In this document: piece by piece, positions 32,325 to 40,907 of the stretch
Layout: each line of letters opens with the position of its first letter
How positions within the stretch are numbered: position 1 is the first letter of the stretch
Assembly (NCBI GenBank): GCA_035477215.1
Contig: DATIKU010000037.1
Span: forward strand, 1-58,035
Source of the DNA: Spirochaetota bacterium
Lineage (GTDB): Bacteria; Spirochaetota; UBA4802; UBA5368
Direction of reading: 5' to 3'
DNA: 58,035 bases
Notes under the pieces: model-generated
Databases searched by the model: none
The model's input: only the letters and a program-made list of their open reading frames with translations
Told to the model about the DNA's origin: nothing
Made by a program: the position numbers and the translations under genes

Positions 32325-32558
32325 ATGGAATGCGGCTGCGGCGGTGCGCTGATCGAGGGAAAAAGCTGCTACAGCGTGAGCCGCGATAATTTTTACCTGA
32401 TGCTGGAAGAGATCCCCGCCTTTCAGTGTACGCGCTGCGGCCGCGTGCTCTTCACGGAGGAGACCGTGGACCGCATCAAAAAAATCGAAAACCGGCTCGA
32501 GCGCGACGCCGCACAAGTCATCACCGGAAGGCCGTCGGTCAACCTGTACGATTACTGA
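32325..32558 (+). CDS. YgiT-type zinc-finger protein
   Basis: A 77-residue protein: two CxxC/CxC zinc ligands (MECGCGGALIEGKSCYSV, FQCTRCGRVLFTEETVDRI) and a C-terminal helix IKKIENRLERDA. The start is ATG 32325 with CGGAG nine bases upstream. In the family this N-terminal half is often followed by an HTH domain (MqsA antitoxin) or stands alone next to a small toxin. Here no HTH follows and no toxin gene is adjacent, so it is an orphan. gltX starts 89 bases later. Confidence 0.8.
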   Translation: MECGCGGALIEGKSCYSVSRDNFYLMLEEIPAFQCTRCGRVLFTEETVDRIKKIENRLERDAAQVITGRPSVNLYDY

Positions 32559-32647
32559 ACGTTAACGGCGGAAAAGCGCTGGCGTGATGGATACGCCTGC
32601 CGGCACCGGCCGGCCACTCCGGATACACGCAGTCCAAGGAGAACCCA

Positions 32648-34090
32648 ATGAGACTCAGATTCGCCCCCAGCCCCACGGGCTACCTGCATATCGGAAACGC
32701 GCGCACAGCCGTGCTCAATTACCTCCTTGCGCGGAAGTACGACGCCGCCTACGTGCTCCGCATCGAGGACACCGACATGGAGCGAAGCACGCGCGAGTCT
32801 GAAACGTCCATACTCGACGACCTGCGCTGGCTCGGCATCCGCTGGGGCGAGGGCCCCGACGTCGGCGGCGACTTCGGCCCCTACCGGCAGTCCGAGCGCT
32901 TCGACATCTATCAAAAATACACGGACCTTCTGCTCGCCGAAAAAAAGGCCTATTGCTGCTACTGCAGCCAGGATGAGCTCGAGTCCATGCGCCGCGAGGC
33001 CTCCGAGGCGGGGCGCACCTTCGTATATCCCGGAAAGTGCCGGAACCTCGGCGACGCCGAGAAGGCCGCGCTCGAGGCACAGGGTCGAAAGCCCACCGTG
33101 CGCTTTCTCGTGCCGGAGGATGAAACCATCGTCATAAACGACCACATCAAGGGGCGGGTCGTCTTCGAGAGCGGCAACATCGGCGGCGACTTCATCATCG
33201 TGCGCTCCGACGGCGTGCCGGTGTACAATTACATCGTCATCATCGACGACACCCTCATGGAGATCACGCACGTAGTCCGCGGCGAGGACCATCTCCCGAA
33301 CACCCCCAAACAGGTGCTCATCGCGCGGGCACTGGGGCTCCCCGTGCCCGAATACGCGCATATGTCGCTTGTGCTCGGGAGCGACCGCTCCAAGCTCAGC
33401 AAGCGCCACGGCATCACCTCGGTCGAGGTGTACCGGCGCGAAGGGTATCTGGCCGAGGCGCTCGTCAATTACCTGGCCATGCTCGGCTGGGCCGCCGAGT
33501 CCGGCGAGGAGATTCTCGGCATCGAAGAGATGGCCCGCCAGATCGAGATGGGAAACCTCGCGCGCAGCGCCGCCGTCTTTGACTTTCAGAAATTGCGCTG
33601 GATGAACGGCATGTACATCCGCGCCTTCGACCTCGGCAAAATCACCGATCTCTTCATACCGCATCTCCTGGACGCCGGGTACGACGTCGCGGGGCTCGAC
33701 CGGTCATGGCTCGAGCGCGTTATCGACGCCGTGCGGGGCAACTGCGAGGTGCTCTCCGACGTCCCGCGCCACTTTGCGCTCTTCCTCGACGAAATCATGG
33801 AGCCCGACGAAGGGGCGATCGCCATGCTCGAAGAGGCCGACTCGAAGGCCGTCGTCGCCGAGGCATACCGCCTCATCACCGGCGAGCTCAACGAAAACAC
33901 CTACGCCGCCGAACTGGTCGGCCTGATCAAAAAGAACACCGGTATGAAGGGCAAAAAACTTTTCATGCCCGTACGCGCCATGCTCACCGGCTCGCTCCAC
34001 GGGCCCGAGCTCGACGTAATGGTGCCGCTCATCGGTTACGACAAGTGCAGAAAGCGCATCGAATACATCCACGGCCGGTTTGCGCTCTGA
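32648..34090 (+). CDS. gltX: Glutamyl-tRNA synthetase
   Basis: This class I synthetase charges tRNA with glutamate. The HIGH motif appears as HIGN (14-17) in RFAPSPTGYLHIGNARTAVL, and KMSKS as KLSKR (249-253) in GSDRSKLSKRHG. Cys104, Cys106 and Cys131 mark the zinc-binding insert. The C-terminal anticodon-binding half is present (FMPVRAMLTGSLHGPELDVM). 480 residues is the normal length. The ribosome site is AAGGAGAACCC. Whether it is discriminating or not cannot be judged; hemL in the window implies that Glu-tRNA is also the haem precursor. Confidence 0.97.
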   Translation: MRLRFAPSPTGYLHIGNARTAVLNYLLARKYDAAYVLRIEDTDMERSTRESETSILDDLRWLGIRWGEGPDVGGDFGPYRQSERFDIYQKYTDLLLAEKKAYCCYCSQDELESMRREASEAGRTFVYPGKCRNLGDAEKAALEAQGRKPTVRFLVPEDETIVINDHIKGRVVFESGNIGGDFIIVRSDGVPVYNYIVIIDDTLMEITHVVRGEDHLPNTPKQVLIARALGLPVPEYAHMSLVLGSDRSKLSKRHGITSVEVYRREGYLAEALVNYLAMLGWAAESGEEILGIEEMARQIEMGNLARSAAVFDFQKLRWMNGMYIRAFDLGKITDLFIPHLLDAGYDVAGLDRSWLERVIDAVRGNCEVLSDVPRHFALFLDEIMEPDEGAIAMLEEADSKAVVAEAYRLITGELNENTYAAELVGLIKKNTGMKGKKLFMPVRAMLTGSLHGPELDVMVPLIGYDKCRKRIEYIHGRFAL

Positions 34091-34097
34091 GGAAGCC

Positions 34098-34538
34098 GTG
34101 CTGATAGTGAGCGAAGACGGCGCCCGCGCGGGCGATACCCTGTATCTCTCCGGCGCCATCGGGGGGCCGTGCCTCAGCGAGGAGGCATCATCCGCACTTC
34201 TGCGGGGTATAGTCCAGATGTTCGCCCCGCACGCGCTTGCCGATACGGCCGGCGGCATCCTCGCCGCGGTGCGGGAGGTCGCGGACCATACGGGACTGGG
34301 ATTTCTCATAATCGAGGAGTCCCTGCCTCTCGCCGACGGCCTTGCCGTGCCGGTCTATGCGGCGCGGGGAGGCTATCTTTTCAGCTCGCCGAGCCGTCCC
34401 GTCACCACCATGAGCATCACCATCGACGGAGTACGGGTAAGCCCGGTCGGCGAGCTTGCCGTTACCGGCGAAACCGTTCTGCGAAATGGAAAGACGATCG
34501 ACGTGGAGCGCGACGAAAGGGGACTCTACGATCCGTAA
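34098..34538 (+). CDS. Isolated AIR-synthase C-terminal-like domain
   Basis: A 146-residue protein starting at GTG 34098 (GAGG lies five bases upstream, 7 bases after gltX). GDTLYLSGAIGG, DTAGGILAAVREVADHTGLG, FLIIEESLPLADGLAVPVYA and GGYLFSSPSRPV follow the C-terminal (AIRS_C) domain of the PurM/HypE/ThiL/SelD superfamily. The N-terminal ATP-binding domain that completes the active site in those enzymes is absent. Function is unknown: it could be a remnant, a substrate-binding partner of another protein, or a new small family. Downstream, the lipoprotein gene starts 53 bases later. Confidence 0.5.
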   Translation: MLIVSEDGARAGDTLYLSGAIGGPCLSEEASSALLRGIVQMFAPHALADTAGGILAAVREVADHTGLGFLIIEESLPLADGLAVPVYAARGGYLFSSPSRPVTTMSITIDGVRVSPVGELAVTGETVLRNGKTIDVERDERGLYDP

Positions 34539-34591
34539 AGGCGCGCGCCTTGCGGATCGCGCCATACCCACATCTCGATCTGGAGGGCACA

Positions 34592-35281
34592 ATGATACCG
34601 ACAAACCGTGCGTTTTTAACCGCTATTCTCGCGTTCTGCTTCGGATGCGGCGGCGTTCCCGAAACCATACCAACGGGAAGCTGGAACTACGCGCTTTTCA
34701 TCAACGGCGCGCGCGCCGGAAACGCCGTCATCTCCAACCGCAGGGAGGGCGAAACCTACGTCATCACTTCCGAGCTCAACATGAACATCGCCGGAATGCA
34801 CAATGTTTCCAGGCAGGTCGTCACCGAAACCACGGAGTTCGCCCCGGTAAAACTCGAAACCAGCAACCGGATTAAAATCCCATCAGGGTGGAAGAGTATC
34901 GAAACGACAGCCCTCTTCCGCGGCAGAAACGTCGAAATCCGCTCGGGCGGTCGTAAAACGCTCGTCACCCTGGATGGCGACTTCGTGCTCGATGGAAACT
35001 TCTTTGCGGCGAAACTCATCGAGGGCCGCTTCCGCGAGGGCCTCGAGATAAAAGGCGCCATCTACGATCCGTCCATCGAGCTCGACGCGCTGGTCCCCGT
35101 AACCACGCGCGTGCTTGGACGGGAGATCGTCGACGTCGCGGGAACAAAGCGCAGGCTCCTTCATGTCAGCCAGTCTATCGACGTCATCAAGAGCGCCGAC
35201 TCGTACCTCGACGAAAAGGGGGTGATGGTGAAGGCGGTCGTGCAGATGATGAACCTCACCATCGAGCTCATCCTCGAATGA
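34592..35281 (+). CDS. Lipoprotein of unknown function
   Basis: A 229-residue lipoprotein: MIPTNRAFLTAILAFCFGCG has a hydrophobic core and a Cys with Gly before it, a probable lipidation site. The body is mainly beta (WNYALFINGARAGNAVISN, YVITSELNMNIAGMHNVSRQ, FRGRNVEIRSGGRKTLVTLD), like proteins that carry an extended beta sheet binding a lipid or sugar. The ATG at 34592 follows TGGAGGGCACA. It overlaps the next gene by ATGA. The paired transglutaminase-like protein suggests a common envelope role. I do not recognise the family. Confidence 0.65.
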   Translation: MIPTNRAFLTAILAFCFGCGGVPETIPTGSWNYALFINGARAGNAVISNRREGETYVITSELNMNIAGMHNVSRQVVTETTEFAPVKLETSNRIKIPSGWKSIETTALFRGRNVEIRSGGRKTLVTLDGDFVLDGNFFAAKLIEGRFREGLEIKGAIYDPSIELDALVPVTTRVLGREIVDVAGTKRRLLHVSQSIDVIKSADSYLDEKGVMVKAVVQMMNLTIELILE

Positions 35282-36075
35282 GATTCTTCGCGTACATTGC
35301 CCGCGGCGCGGGAGGGTTCTGCGCTGCTTTAGCCCTTGTCCTTGCGCCGCTCTGGGCCACCGACTCGACCGCGCTCGATCCCGCCATGTTCTCCGTACCC
35401 GCGCGCGGCGACACGGCGCGCATCCCGGGGGAACGCGTAAGCCGCTACCTGCTGTCCTCGACCGACCCGGCCTTCTCCCTGCCCGACACCCCATTCCAGC
35501 GCGTGACAGCGCGCCAGAGCCGCGGAGGAAAGATGGAGCTTTTACTACAGGCGGGAGTCGCCGGGGCGAATCCGCCAGGGGCCGGCAACGTCGATGACAC
35601 GGCGCTGTTAAACCTGGACGATCCCGCCATTCGCGCGCTTGCCGCCCGCCTCAAGGGCAGGGCCGACACAATCGACGCCGTCGAGCGCCTCGTCCACGCA
35701 CACATTACCGATAAAAGACCCGGAATACCCATCATCCCTGCGCGCGAGGTCGCCCTCGGCCGTGCAGGCGACTGCACCGAACACGCGGTACTCGCCGTGG
35801 CGCTTCTGCGTTCGCTCGGCGTACCGGCGCGCGCGGTGGTCGGGATGGTATACAGTGAGAGCTTCGAGGGGGCGCGAAACGTCTTCGTTTTTCACATGTG
35901 GGCGGAGGCGCACCGGAACGCCCGGTGGGTACTGGTCGACCCCACGCGGCCGGGCGAAAAGCAGACCAATCGCTACGTGGCCTTTTCGTATCATCATCTC
36001 AAAACGCCGACGCCCCTGTCGTACCTCAGGGCGGTTGCGGCGATAAAAAACCTCTCCGTGGAGCGCAAACCCTGA
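35278..36075 (+). CDS. Transglutaminase-like secreted protein
   Basis: A 265-residue protein with a signal peptide (GFCAALALVLAPLWATD). The transglutaminase-like core is complete: Cys in ALGRAGDCTEHAVLAVALLR, His in VFVFHMWAEAHRN and Asp in WVLVDPTRPGE. Such proteins in the periplasm act as peptidases or on peptide bonds near lipoproteins. Its start ATG overlaps the lipoprotein stop, so the two are co-translated. The region before the core (residues 30-120) has no recognised fold. Substrate unknown. Confidence 0.8.
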   Translation: MRFFAYIARGAGGFCAALALVLAPLWATDSTALDPAMFSVPARGDTARIPGERVSRYLLSSTDPAFSLPDTPFQRVTARQSRGGKMELLLQAGVAGANPPGAGNVDDTALLNLDDPAIRALAARLKGRADTIDAVERLVHAHITDKRPGIPIIPAREVALGRAGDCTEHAVLAVALLRSLGVPARAVVGMVYSESFEGARNVFVFHMWAEAHRNARWVLVDPTRPGEKQTNRYVAFSYHHLKTPTPLSYLRAVAAIKNLSVERKP

Positions 36076-36091
36076 TTTCCCGGTGCGTTTT

Positions 36092-37654
36092 TCAGCGCTT
36101 TCCCGCAACGCGCCGCATTTTATCCATAATATAGCGCATCTCCTCCACGCCCAGCGCCAGGCATACAAGCAGGTAAACAGCGCCGCCCGAGCCCACACAC
36201 AGCGCCAGGAAGCCCGCACGGTACAGGAACGGATCGTTGGTCCAATCCACTCCGCCGGCGACAAGCAATATAACGCCGACCATCGCGCCGCTCGCGAGAC
36301 AGTATTTCAAAATCGGCAGTACAAGCGGCCGCGCGGCGACCGCTCCGATTTTACGGAAAAGCCACCAGAGGAGCAGCCCCACCTGCACCGTCCCCGAGAT
36401 GGAATTGGCAAGAGACAGTCCCGCGTGCGCGAGCGCCGTCTGCATGAGCACATAGCCCAGGCCAATATTGAGAACGAACGAGACGGCCGAGGTCACGACC
36501 GGGGTCCTGGTATCTTTAAGAGAATAGAAGGTGGGCGTGGTTATGCGAAGCACCGCGACCGATGCGATGCCGATACTCGCGTAGAACAGGGCGCGCGCCG
36601 TCATCTCGGCATGATACGCGGTGAAAGCCCCGCGCATAAAGAGCACCGAAACGATCGGCAGGCCCGCCGCCATGAGCGCCACCGCCGCCGGCACGGCCAG
36701 AAAGAGCGCCGCGCGCACCGAGCGCACGTAGATGCTCTTGAGTGCCTCAAGGTCGTCCCTCGCCGAAACGCGCGACATCTCGGGGAGAATGACATTACCG
36801 ATTGAGAAGACGAATATCCCCAGCACAATCTCGGTAAGCCGGTCCGAGTAGTAGAGGTACGAGATGCTACCCGGGGCCAGCATGGACGCCAGCACCGTGC
36901 TCATGAAGATATTGATCTGGTATATCGCTATGCCGAAAACCGCCGGTGCGATAAGCCTGAATATTGAGCGAATGCCCGGGTGTTTGAAGTCGATTGAAAA
37001 GCGCAAGCGAAATCCCGACTTCAGCAGATAGGGGATCTGAAGTATCGTCTGCAGAACGCCGCCAAGAATCACACCCCAGGCCAGTCCGTGGAGCGGCTCA
37101 TCGAACAGGTTTCTGAAAAAGAGCGCTCCGATTATAAAGCCCAAGTTCAACAGCACGGGCGAAAACGACGGCGCGAAAAAATAACCGTGCGAGTTCAGCA
37201 CCCCCATCGCGAAGGCGACCAGCCCAACGAAAAAGAGGTAGGGAAACATGATCCGGTTCAGGTCGGTGGTGAGCGCGAGCGCCGCCTCGTCGGTGAAGCC
37301 GTAGGCGAAAAGCCGAACAATCTCAGGAGAAAAAGCCACTCCAAGGGCGCAGAGAGAGGCAAGCACCACCAGCAATATGGAGAGCGTCTTCTGCGCCAGT
37401 TCCAGAGCCTCCCTGTCGCCCCTGTTGACCAGGTATCCGGTGTATACCGGTATGAAGGAGATGGTAAGCGCCCCCTCGCCCACCAGCCTCCTGAGCAGGT
37501 TCGGTATACGGAAGGCGATAAAAAAGCCGTCGAGCGAGGCCGATGCACCGAAAAAGGCGGCGACGATCATGTCGCGCACGAAGCCCATAACGCGGCTGGT
37601 GAGGGTGGAGAGCATGACGACGCCCGCAGATCTGAGCATGGATTGCGCGGCCAT
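36092..37654 (-). CDS. murJ: Lipid II flippase
   Basis: MurJ moves lipid-linked peptidoglycan precursors across the membrane. The 520 residues have about 14 hydrophobic helices and MOP-family motifs: SRVMGFVRDMIVAAFFGAS, FFIAFRIPNLLRRLVGEGAL, ILPEMSRVSA and ITTPTFYSLKDTRTPV. The N-terminal Arg-rich motif and the GEGA turn are as in known MurJ. The ATG at 37654 lies only about three bases after the predicted start of transcription, so the mRNA may be leaderless; ATG 37639 is the alternative. It is divergent from the TPR gene and convergent with the transglutaminase gene. Confidence 0.96.
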   Translation of the reverse strand: MAAQSMLRSAGVVMLSTLTSRVMGFVRDMIVAAFFGASASLDGFFIAFRIPNLLRRLVGEGALTISFIPVYTGYLVNRGDREALELAQKTLSILLVVLASLCALGVAFSPEIVRLFAYGFTDEAALALTTDLNRIMFPYLFFVGLVAFAMGVLNSHGYFFAPSFSPVLLNLGFIIGALFFRNLFDEPLHGLAWGVILGGVLQTILQIPYLLKSGFRLRFSIDFKHPGIRSIFRLIAPAVFGIAIYQINIFMSTVLASMLAPGSISYLYYSDRLTEIVLGIFVFSIGNVILPEMSRVSARDDLEALKSIYVRSVRAALFLAVPAAVALMAAGLPIVSVLFMRGAFTAYHAEMTARALFYASIGIASVAVLRITTPTFYSLKDTRTPVVTSAVSFVLNIGLGYVLMQTALAHAGLSLANSISGTVQVGLLLWWLFRKIGAVAARPLVLPILKYCLASGAMVGVILLVAGGVDWTNDPFLYRAGFLALCVGSGGAVYLLVCLALGVEEMRYIMDKMRRVAGKR

Positions 37655-37663
37655 AATGGCGCC

Positions 37664-37692
37664 TGCATAGCGGCCGGGGCGAATTAAGTCAA
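37664..37692 (-). promoter_or_regulatory. Candidate murJ promoter
   Basis: On the minus strand TTGACT (37692-37687) and TATGCA (37669-37664) have a 17-base spacer, with the -10 only nine bases before the ATG. Confidence 0.5.
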
Positions 37693-37731
37693 ATGATAAT
37701 TAGGCGCAAATGGAGTCGCGGAGGAAATCTC

Positions 37732-37760
37732 TTGACAAAAGGCCGCGCGCGCCGTGCTAT
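37732..37760 (+). promoter_or_regulatory. Sigma-70-type promoter of the TPR/transport operon
   Basis: A perfect TTGACA (37732-37737) and TGCTAT (37755-37760) have a 17-base spacer. The start codon is 31 bases after the -10 box. Confidence 0.6.
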
Positions 37761-37791
37761 CTTTGTATAATCGGAGTTTTATCACGCTGAC

Positions 37792-39252
37792 ATGAAAAAG
37801 AACCTGTTTTCCGCGGCGCTTCTCCTGCTCGCCCTTTTACTCGCCGTCGACGCCCATGCCGGCTATTTCGAGCAGGGAAGCCGCTACTACGTATACCGCA
37901 ATTACGCCAAAGCACGCGAGATGTTCCTGAAGGCCGTGGAGGCCAGTAACGACGGCAACGCCTACTACTTCCTCGGTGAGATCGAAAAGAACGATAAGAA
38001 CTTCGAAAAGGCGGTCGAGTACTACCAGCTTGCGGTCAAGGGCCGCATTAACCGCAAATATTACAATCTCGCCTACTGGAACGTCATCGTGCTCACCGAG
38101 CAGACGGGCGATTACATGGGCATGGTGAGGTTCTGCCGCGAGCTCTATGATCGCACGGGCGACGGCGGCGCCAAGACCAAGGTCGAATCGGTCATCAACA
38201 AGTTCCTGTGGACCGATAACGAAGAAGCCAAGCAGTCGTACAACCGCGGTATCGAGCTTAAAAAGGCCGAAAGCTTCGACGAGGCCGAGTCCGCTTTCAG
38301 GGAAGCGCTATCCCGCGAGTCGTCCTTCCTCGCCCCGCAGTTCGAGCTTGGCCTCGCGGAACTAAGGAAAGGCTCAAGCGGAGAGGCGCTCCGCCACTTC
38401 GCCCGTGTGGCCGACCACATCCCCTTTTACGGAGAGGTGCACCTTCTCATGGGCGACATCTACTTCCAACGCGAGGCCTACCGCGACGCGGCCTTCCATT
38501 TAGAGCGCGCCATGGAGACCAGTTTTCTCGATAAAAACTCGCGGTACCAGGTTTACATTAAGAGCGCAACGGCCCAGTACAATACCCGGAATTTCGAAAA
38601 GGCCAAGGAGCACCTCGCCTCGGCGCTCAAGCTCAACGCCGCCTCGCGCGATGCGCTCCTCATGCTCTCGGCGATCAACATCCGCGAGGAAAACTACCGC
38701 GAAGCGCTCGCAACGCTCCAGAAGGCCCATAAACTCGACCCCGACGACACCGAGGTCATCTTCCAGACCGGCAGCATCCATTACCGCCTTGGCGACGCGC
38801 GCCACACGGCGGAATTCGACCGCCTCTTCGACCTGACCGAGGGCGAAAGCGACAAACCGCAGAAATATCACCGCGCTTTCGATATCCTGGCGAAACACCA
38901 TTTCCAGGCCAGAAACTACGCGCGTGCCGATAAAATTATGAACGCCCTTCCCGAAGGGGCGCGTACGCACGAGCAGAACCTAATGCGCGCACGGGCGAGC
39001 TACCACCTCGGCGATTACGAGGAAGCCATCCGTCGCTACGATCGCCTATCGCCGGGCGGCGACGAGGACCGCTATATCCTCTGTCTGCTCTACGCGAAGA
39101 CCGGCCGCACCGAGCGCGCGCGGGACATCCTCACCGGTCTGGTGTCAATCGAAACGTACAGGACGAAAGCGAGCAAAGAGCCCGCGCTTTCAAAAATTCT
39201 CGCCCAGATCGAGGAAGAGGCCAAAGCGAAATCCGGTGAGACCAGAAACTGA
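37792..39252 (+). CDS. Exported TPR protein
   Basis: 486 residues with a signal peptide (LFSAALLLLALLLAVDAHA) and about ten TPR-type helix pairs. Visible repeats include YFLGEIEKNDKNFEKAVEYY, AESAFREALSRESSFLAPQF, HLLMGDIYFQREAYRDAAFH and VIFQTGSIHYRLGDARHTAE. TPR proteins act as scaffolds in the periplasm; no enzymatic domain is present. It leads an operon with a FecCD-like permease and an ABC ATPase, the latter two overlapping in turn (17 and 8 bases), so it may be the partner that replaces a classical substrate-binding protein. That link is inference. Confidence 0.75.
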   Translation: MKKNLFSAALLLLALLLAVDAHAGYFEQGSRYYVYRNYAKAREMFLKAVEASNDGNAYYFLGEIEKNDKNFEKAVEYYQLAVKGRINRKYYNLAYWNVIVLTEQTGDYMGMVRFCRELYDRTGDGGAKTKVESVINKFLWTDNEEAKQSYNRGIELKKAESFDEAESAFREALSRESSFLAPQFELGLAELRKGSSGEALRHFARVADHIPFYGEVHLLMGDIYFQREAYRDAAFHLERAMETSFLDKNSRYQVYIKSATAQYNTRNFEKAKEHLASALKLNAASRDALLMLSAINIREENYREALATLQKAHKLDPDDTEVIFQTGSIHYRLGDARHTAEFDRLFDLTEGESDKPQKYHRAFDILAKHHFQARNYARADKIMNALPEGARTHEQNLMRARASYHLGDYEEAIRRYDRLSPGGDEDRYILCLLYAKTGRTERARDILTGLVSIETYRTKASKEPALSKILAQIEEEAKAKSGETRN

Positions 39253-40141
39253 AAGCGCGGCCTTTCCCTTCGAGTTGACGGCTTTCGCGTTCGCCCTCGC
39301 GGCCGCAACGGCCGCCGTCTGTACCGTACTTGCCGTTGGTAAAAGCCCCGCCGCACCCCTCTGGTACGCCGCGGGCGGCTATGCCTGCTTTCTCCTGGGG
39401 CGAATCGATGCCGCGGGACCGCCCCCCGCGCCCGACTACCTGCACTCGGGAAGCGCCGCTTTCCTCAGCCTGGGTGTCATTATCGTTACGCGCTTTTTTT
39501 ACTCGTCCATCGTTGTCTTCTGTCTGGTGCCTTTCCTCGCCGTGCTTTACGAATTCTATACGCGCCGCTTCCTCGCGCTCGGCCCCAGGGACACGGTCCT
39601 TGCGGGAATCGCGCTCAACGCACTCTTCGCCGTGCCGGCGCTCTTTATGCTGAGCGCCGATCCGCGCTTCGACGCGGACGCGCTCTCCGGCCTGTTATCG
39701 GGCCCCGCGGGCACATCAATCGGTGCTGTCGGCGTTCCCGCAGCCGCCATCCCGGCGCTCGTCGCGATCCATCTCCTCATGCGAAGGGCCGCCCCCGAAC
39801 TCGCGCTCCTTTCACTGGGCCGGTCATACTTCGAGGGGGCCGGCCTTAATCACGAGCGTGCTCGTACCGCACTCCACTGCGCCCGGGGAATCCTCACCTC
39901 CATCACCGTGCTCTCCGCAGGCTGGTTCGGCGGCTTCGCGTTCATCGGCCCGACGCCCCGCGGAACAAAAATCGGCCTTGCGCGCGACCTCTCAACGCTC
40001 GCGCAGCATCTCTGTTTCTCACAGATTCTTCTGCTGGCCTCGTCGCTGACTGGATCGATCGTCATCGCGCCACTCTGGTTTGTCGTAACGGGCGCGTTCT
40101 TTTTCCATAAAAACAGAAGGAGGATATTCCCGCATGCTTGA
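39236..40141 (+). CDS. FecCD/BtuC-type ABC transporter permease
   Basis: A 301-residue membrane protein starting at GTG 39236 inside the TPR gene end. Motifs fit FecCD permeases of iron-siderophore, haem or cobalamin importers: DTVLAGIALNALFAVPALFM, GRSYFEGAGLNHERARTALH and AGWFGGFAFIGPTPRGTKIG, the loop contacting the ATPase. About eight to nine hydrophobic stretches are seen. Typical family members have ten helices and around 330 residues, so this is slightly short. No periplasmic binding-protein gene lies nearby. Cargo unknown. Confidence 0.75.
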   Translation: MRPETESAAFPFELTAFAFALAAATAAVCTVLAVGKSPAAPLWYAAGGYACFLLGRIDAAGPPPAPDYLHSGSAAFLSLGVIIVTRFFYSSIVVFCLVPFLAVLYEFYTRRFLALGPRDTVLAGIALNALFAVPALFMLSADPRFDADALSGLLSGPAGTSIGAVGVPAAAIPALVAIHLLMRRAAPELALLSLGRSYFEGAGLNHERARTALHCARGILTSITVLSAGWFGGFAFIGPTPRGTKIGLARDLSTLAQHLCFSQILLLASSLTGSIVIAPLWFVVTGAFFFHKNRRRIFPHA

Positions 40142-40895
40142 ACTCCGGGGTGTGCGCCTGCCCATGGGCCCGGAAACGCCGATCTCGCTCGAGTTCGAAG
40201 CGGGCTCGATTACCGCTATTATAGGGCCGTCCGGTTCGGGAAAGTCCCTCCTTCTCGCGGCGGTGGCCCGTCGTTTTTCCCCGCCAGGCGATATACGGAT
40301 TGCCGGGCGCCCGCTTTGCGGCATCACACGAAAAGAGTATCCGCTGTACATCTCGTATTTCGACGGCAGTGCGCCGGCCGACATCGGCGACACACTCTAC
40401 GATTTTCTCCTGCTCGCGCGCGCGCACATGAAGCGCTTCCTGTACCCGTACGGCGAACACCACCTCCAGGCGGCCGATTCAGCCATCGAGGCGTTCGATC
40501 TCGGAGAATACCGCGCGCGGGTGCTCGGTACGCTCCCCTCCGACGCACTGCGTCGCGCGCTCATCGCATTAAGCATGCTGCGCGATTCCGAACTGCTGCT
40601 TATGGACGATCCCGTCGCCGGCCTCGGCATACACTCCATGGGGATAGTCCAGCGGGCCCTTGCGCGGTATACCATGAGCGGCGACAGGACCGTTGTTTTT
40701 GCGTCGGGCGACCTGAGCTTTGCGGCGCAGACAGCCGACCGCATACTTGTAATGGAGGGCGGCGCCGTGGTCGGGGACATCCCGCCGGAGTCGCTCGATG
40801 CGGACATTATACGCAGGTACTTCAAAACCGAGGTACTCGTTTCGAGGAACATCTACAACGGCAGGCCCGAGGTGCACTTCTTCCCGGGCACCTGA
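40134..40895 (+). CDS. ABC transporter ATPase with degenerate catalytic motifs
   Basis: 253 residues. Walker A is intact (IIGPSGSGKSLL). Other motifs are not: the signature LSGGQ appears as TLPSDALRRA, Walker B is LLLMDDPVAGLG with Asp for the catalytic Glu, and the H-loop reads VVFASGDLSF with no His. The protein probably binds ATP but hydrolyses poorly, or works as a regulator. It starts 8 bases before the permease stop, so they are a pair. The gene is convergent with a STAS gene, with only 5 bases between stops. Confidence 0.8.
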   Translation: MLELRGVRLPMGPETPISLEFEAGSITAIIGPSGSGKSLLLAAVARRFSPPGDIRIAGRPLCGITRKEYPLYISYFDGSAPADIGDTLYDFLLLARAHMKRFLYPYGEHHLQAADSAIEAFDLGEYRARVLGTLPSDALRRALIALSMLRDSELLLMDDPVAGLGIHSMGIVQRALARYTMSGDRTVVFASGDLSFAAQTADRILVMEGGAVVGDIPPESLDADIIRRYFKTEVLVSRNIYNGRPEVHFFPGT

Positions 40896-40907
40896 GTGGC
40901 TCAGGTG
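40889..40907. other. Inverted repeat spanning two convergent stop codons
   Basis: CACCTGAG-TGG-CTCAGGTG is a perfect 8-base-stem inverted repeat. The TGA of the ABC ATPase gene and the TGA of the STAS gene on the other strand both fall inside it. It could slow RNA polymerase from both sides, but no T-run follows. Confidence 0.6.

Noticed and set aside
32552-33664. Minus-strand open frame opposite gltX
   Set aside because: Antisense shadow of an unmistakable gltX.
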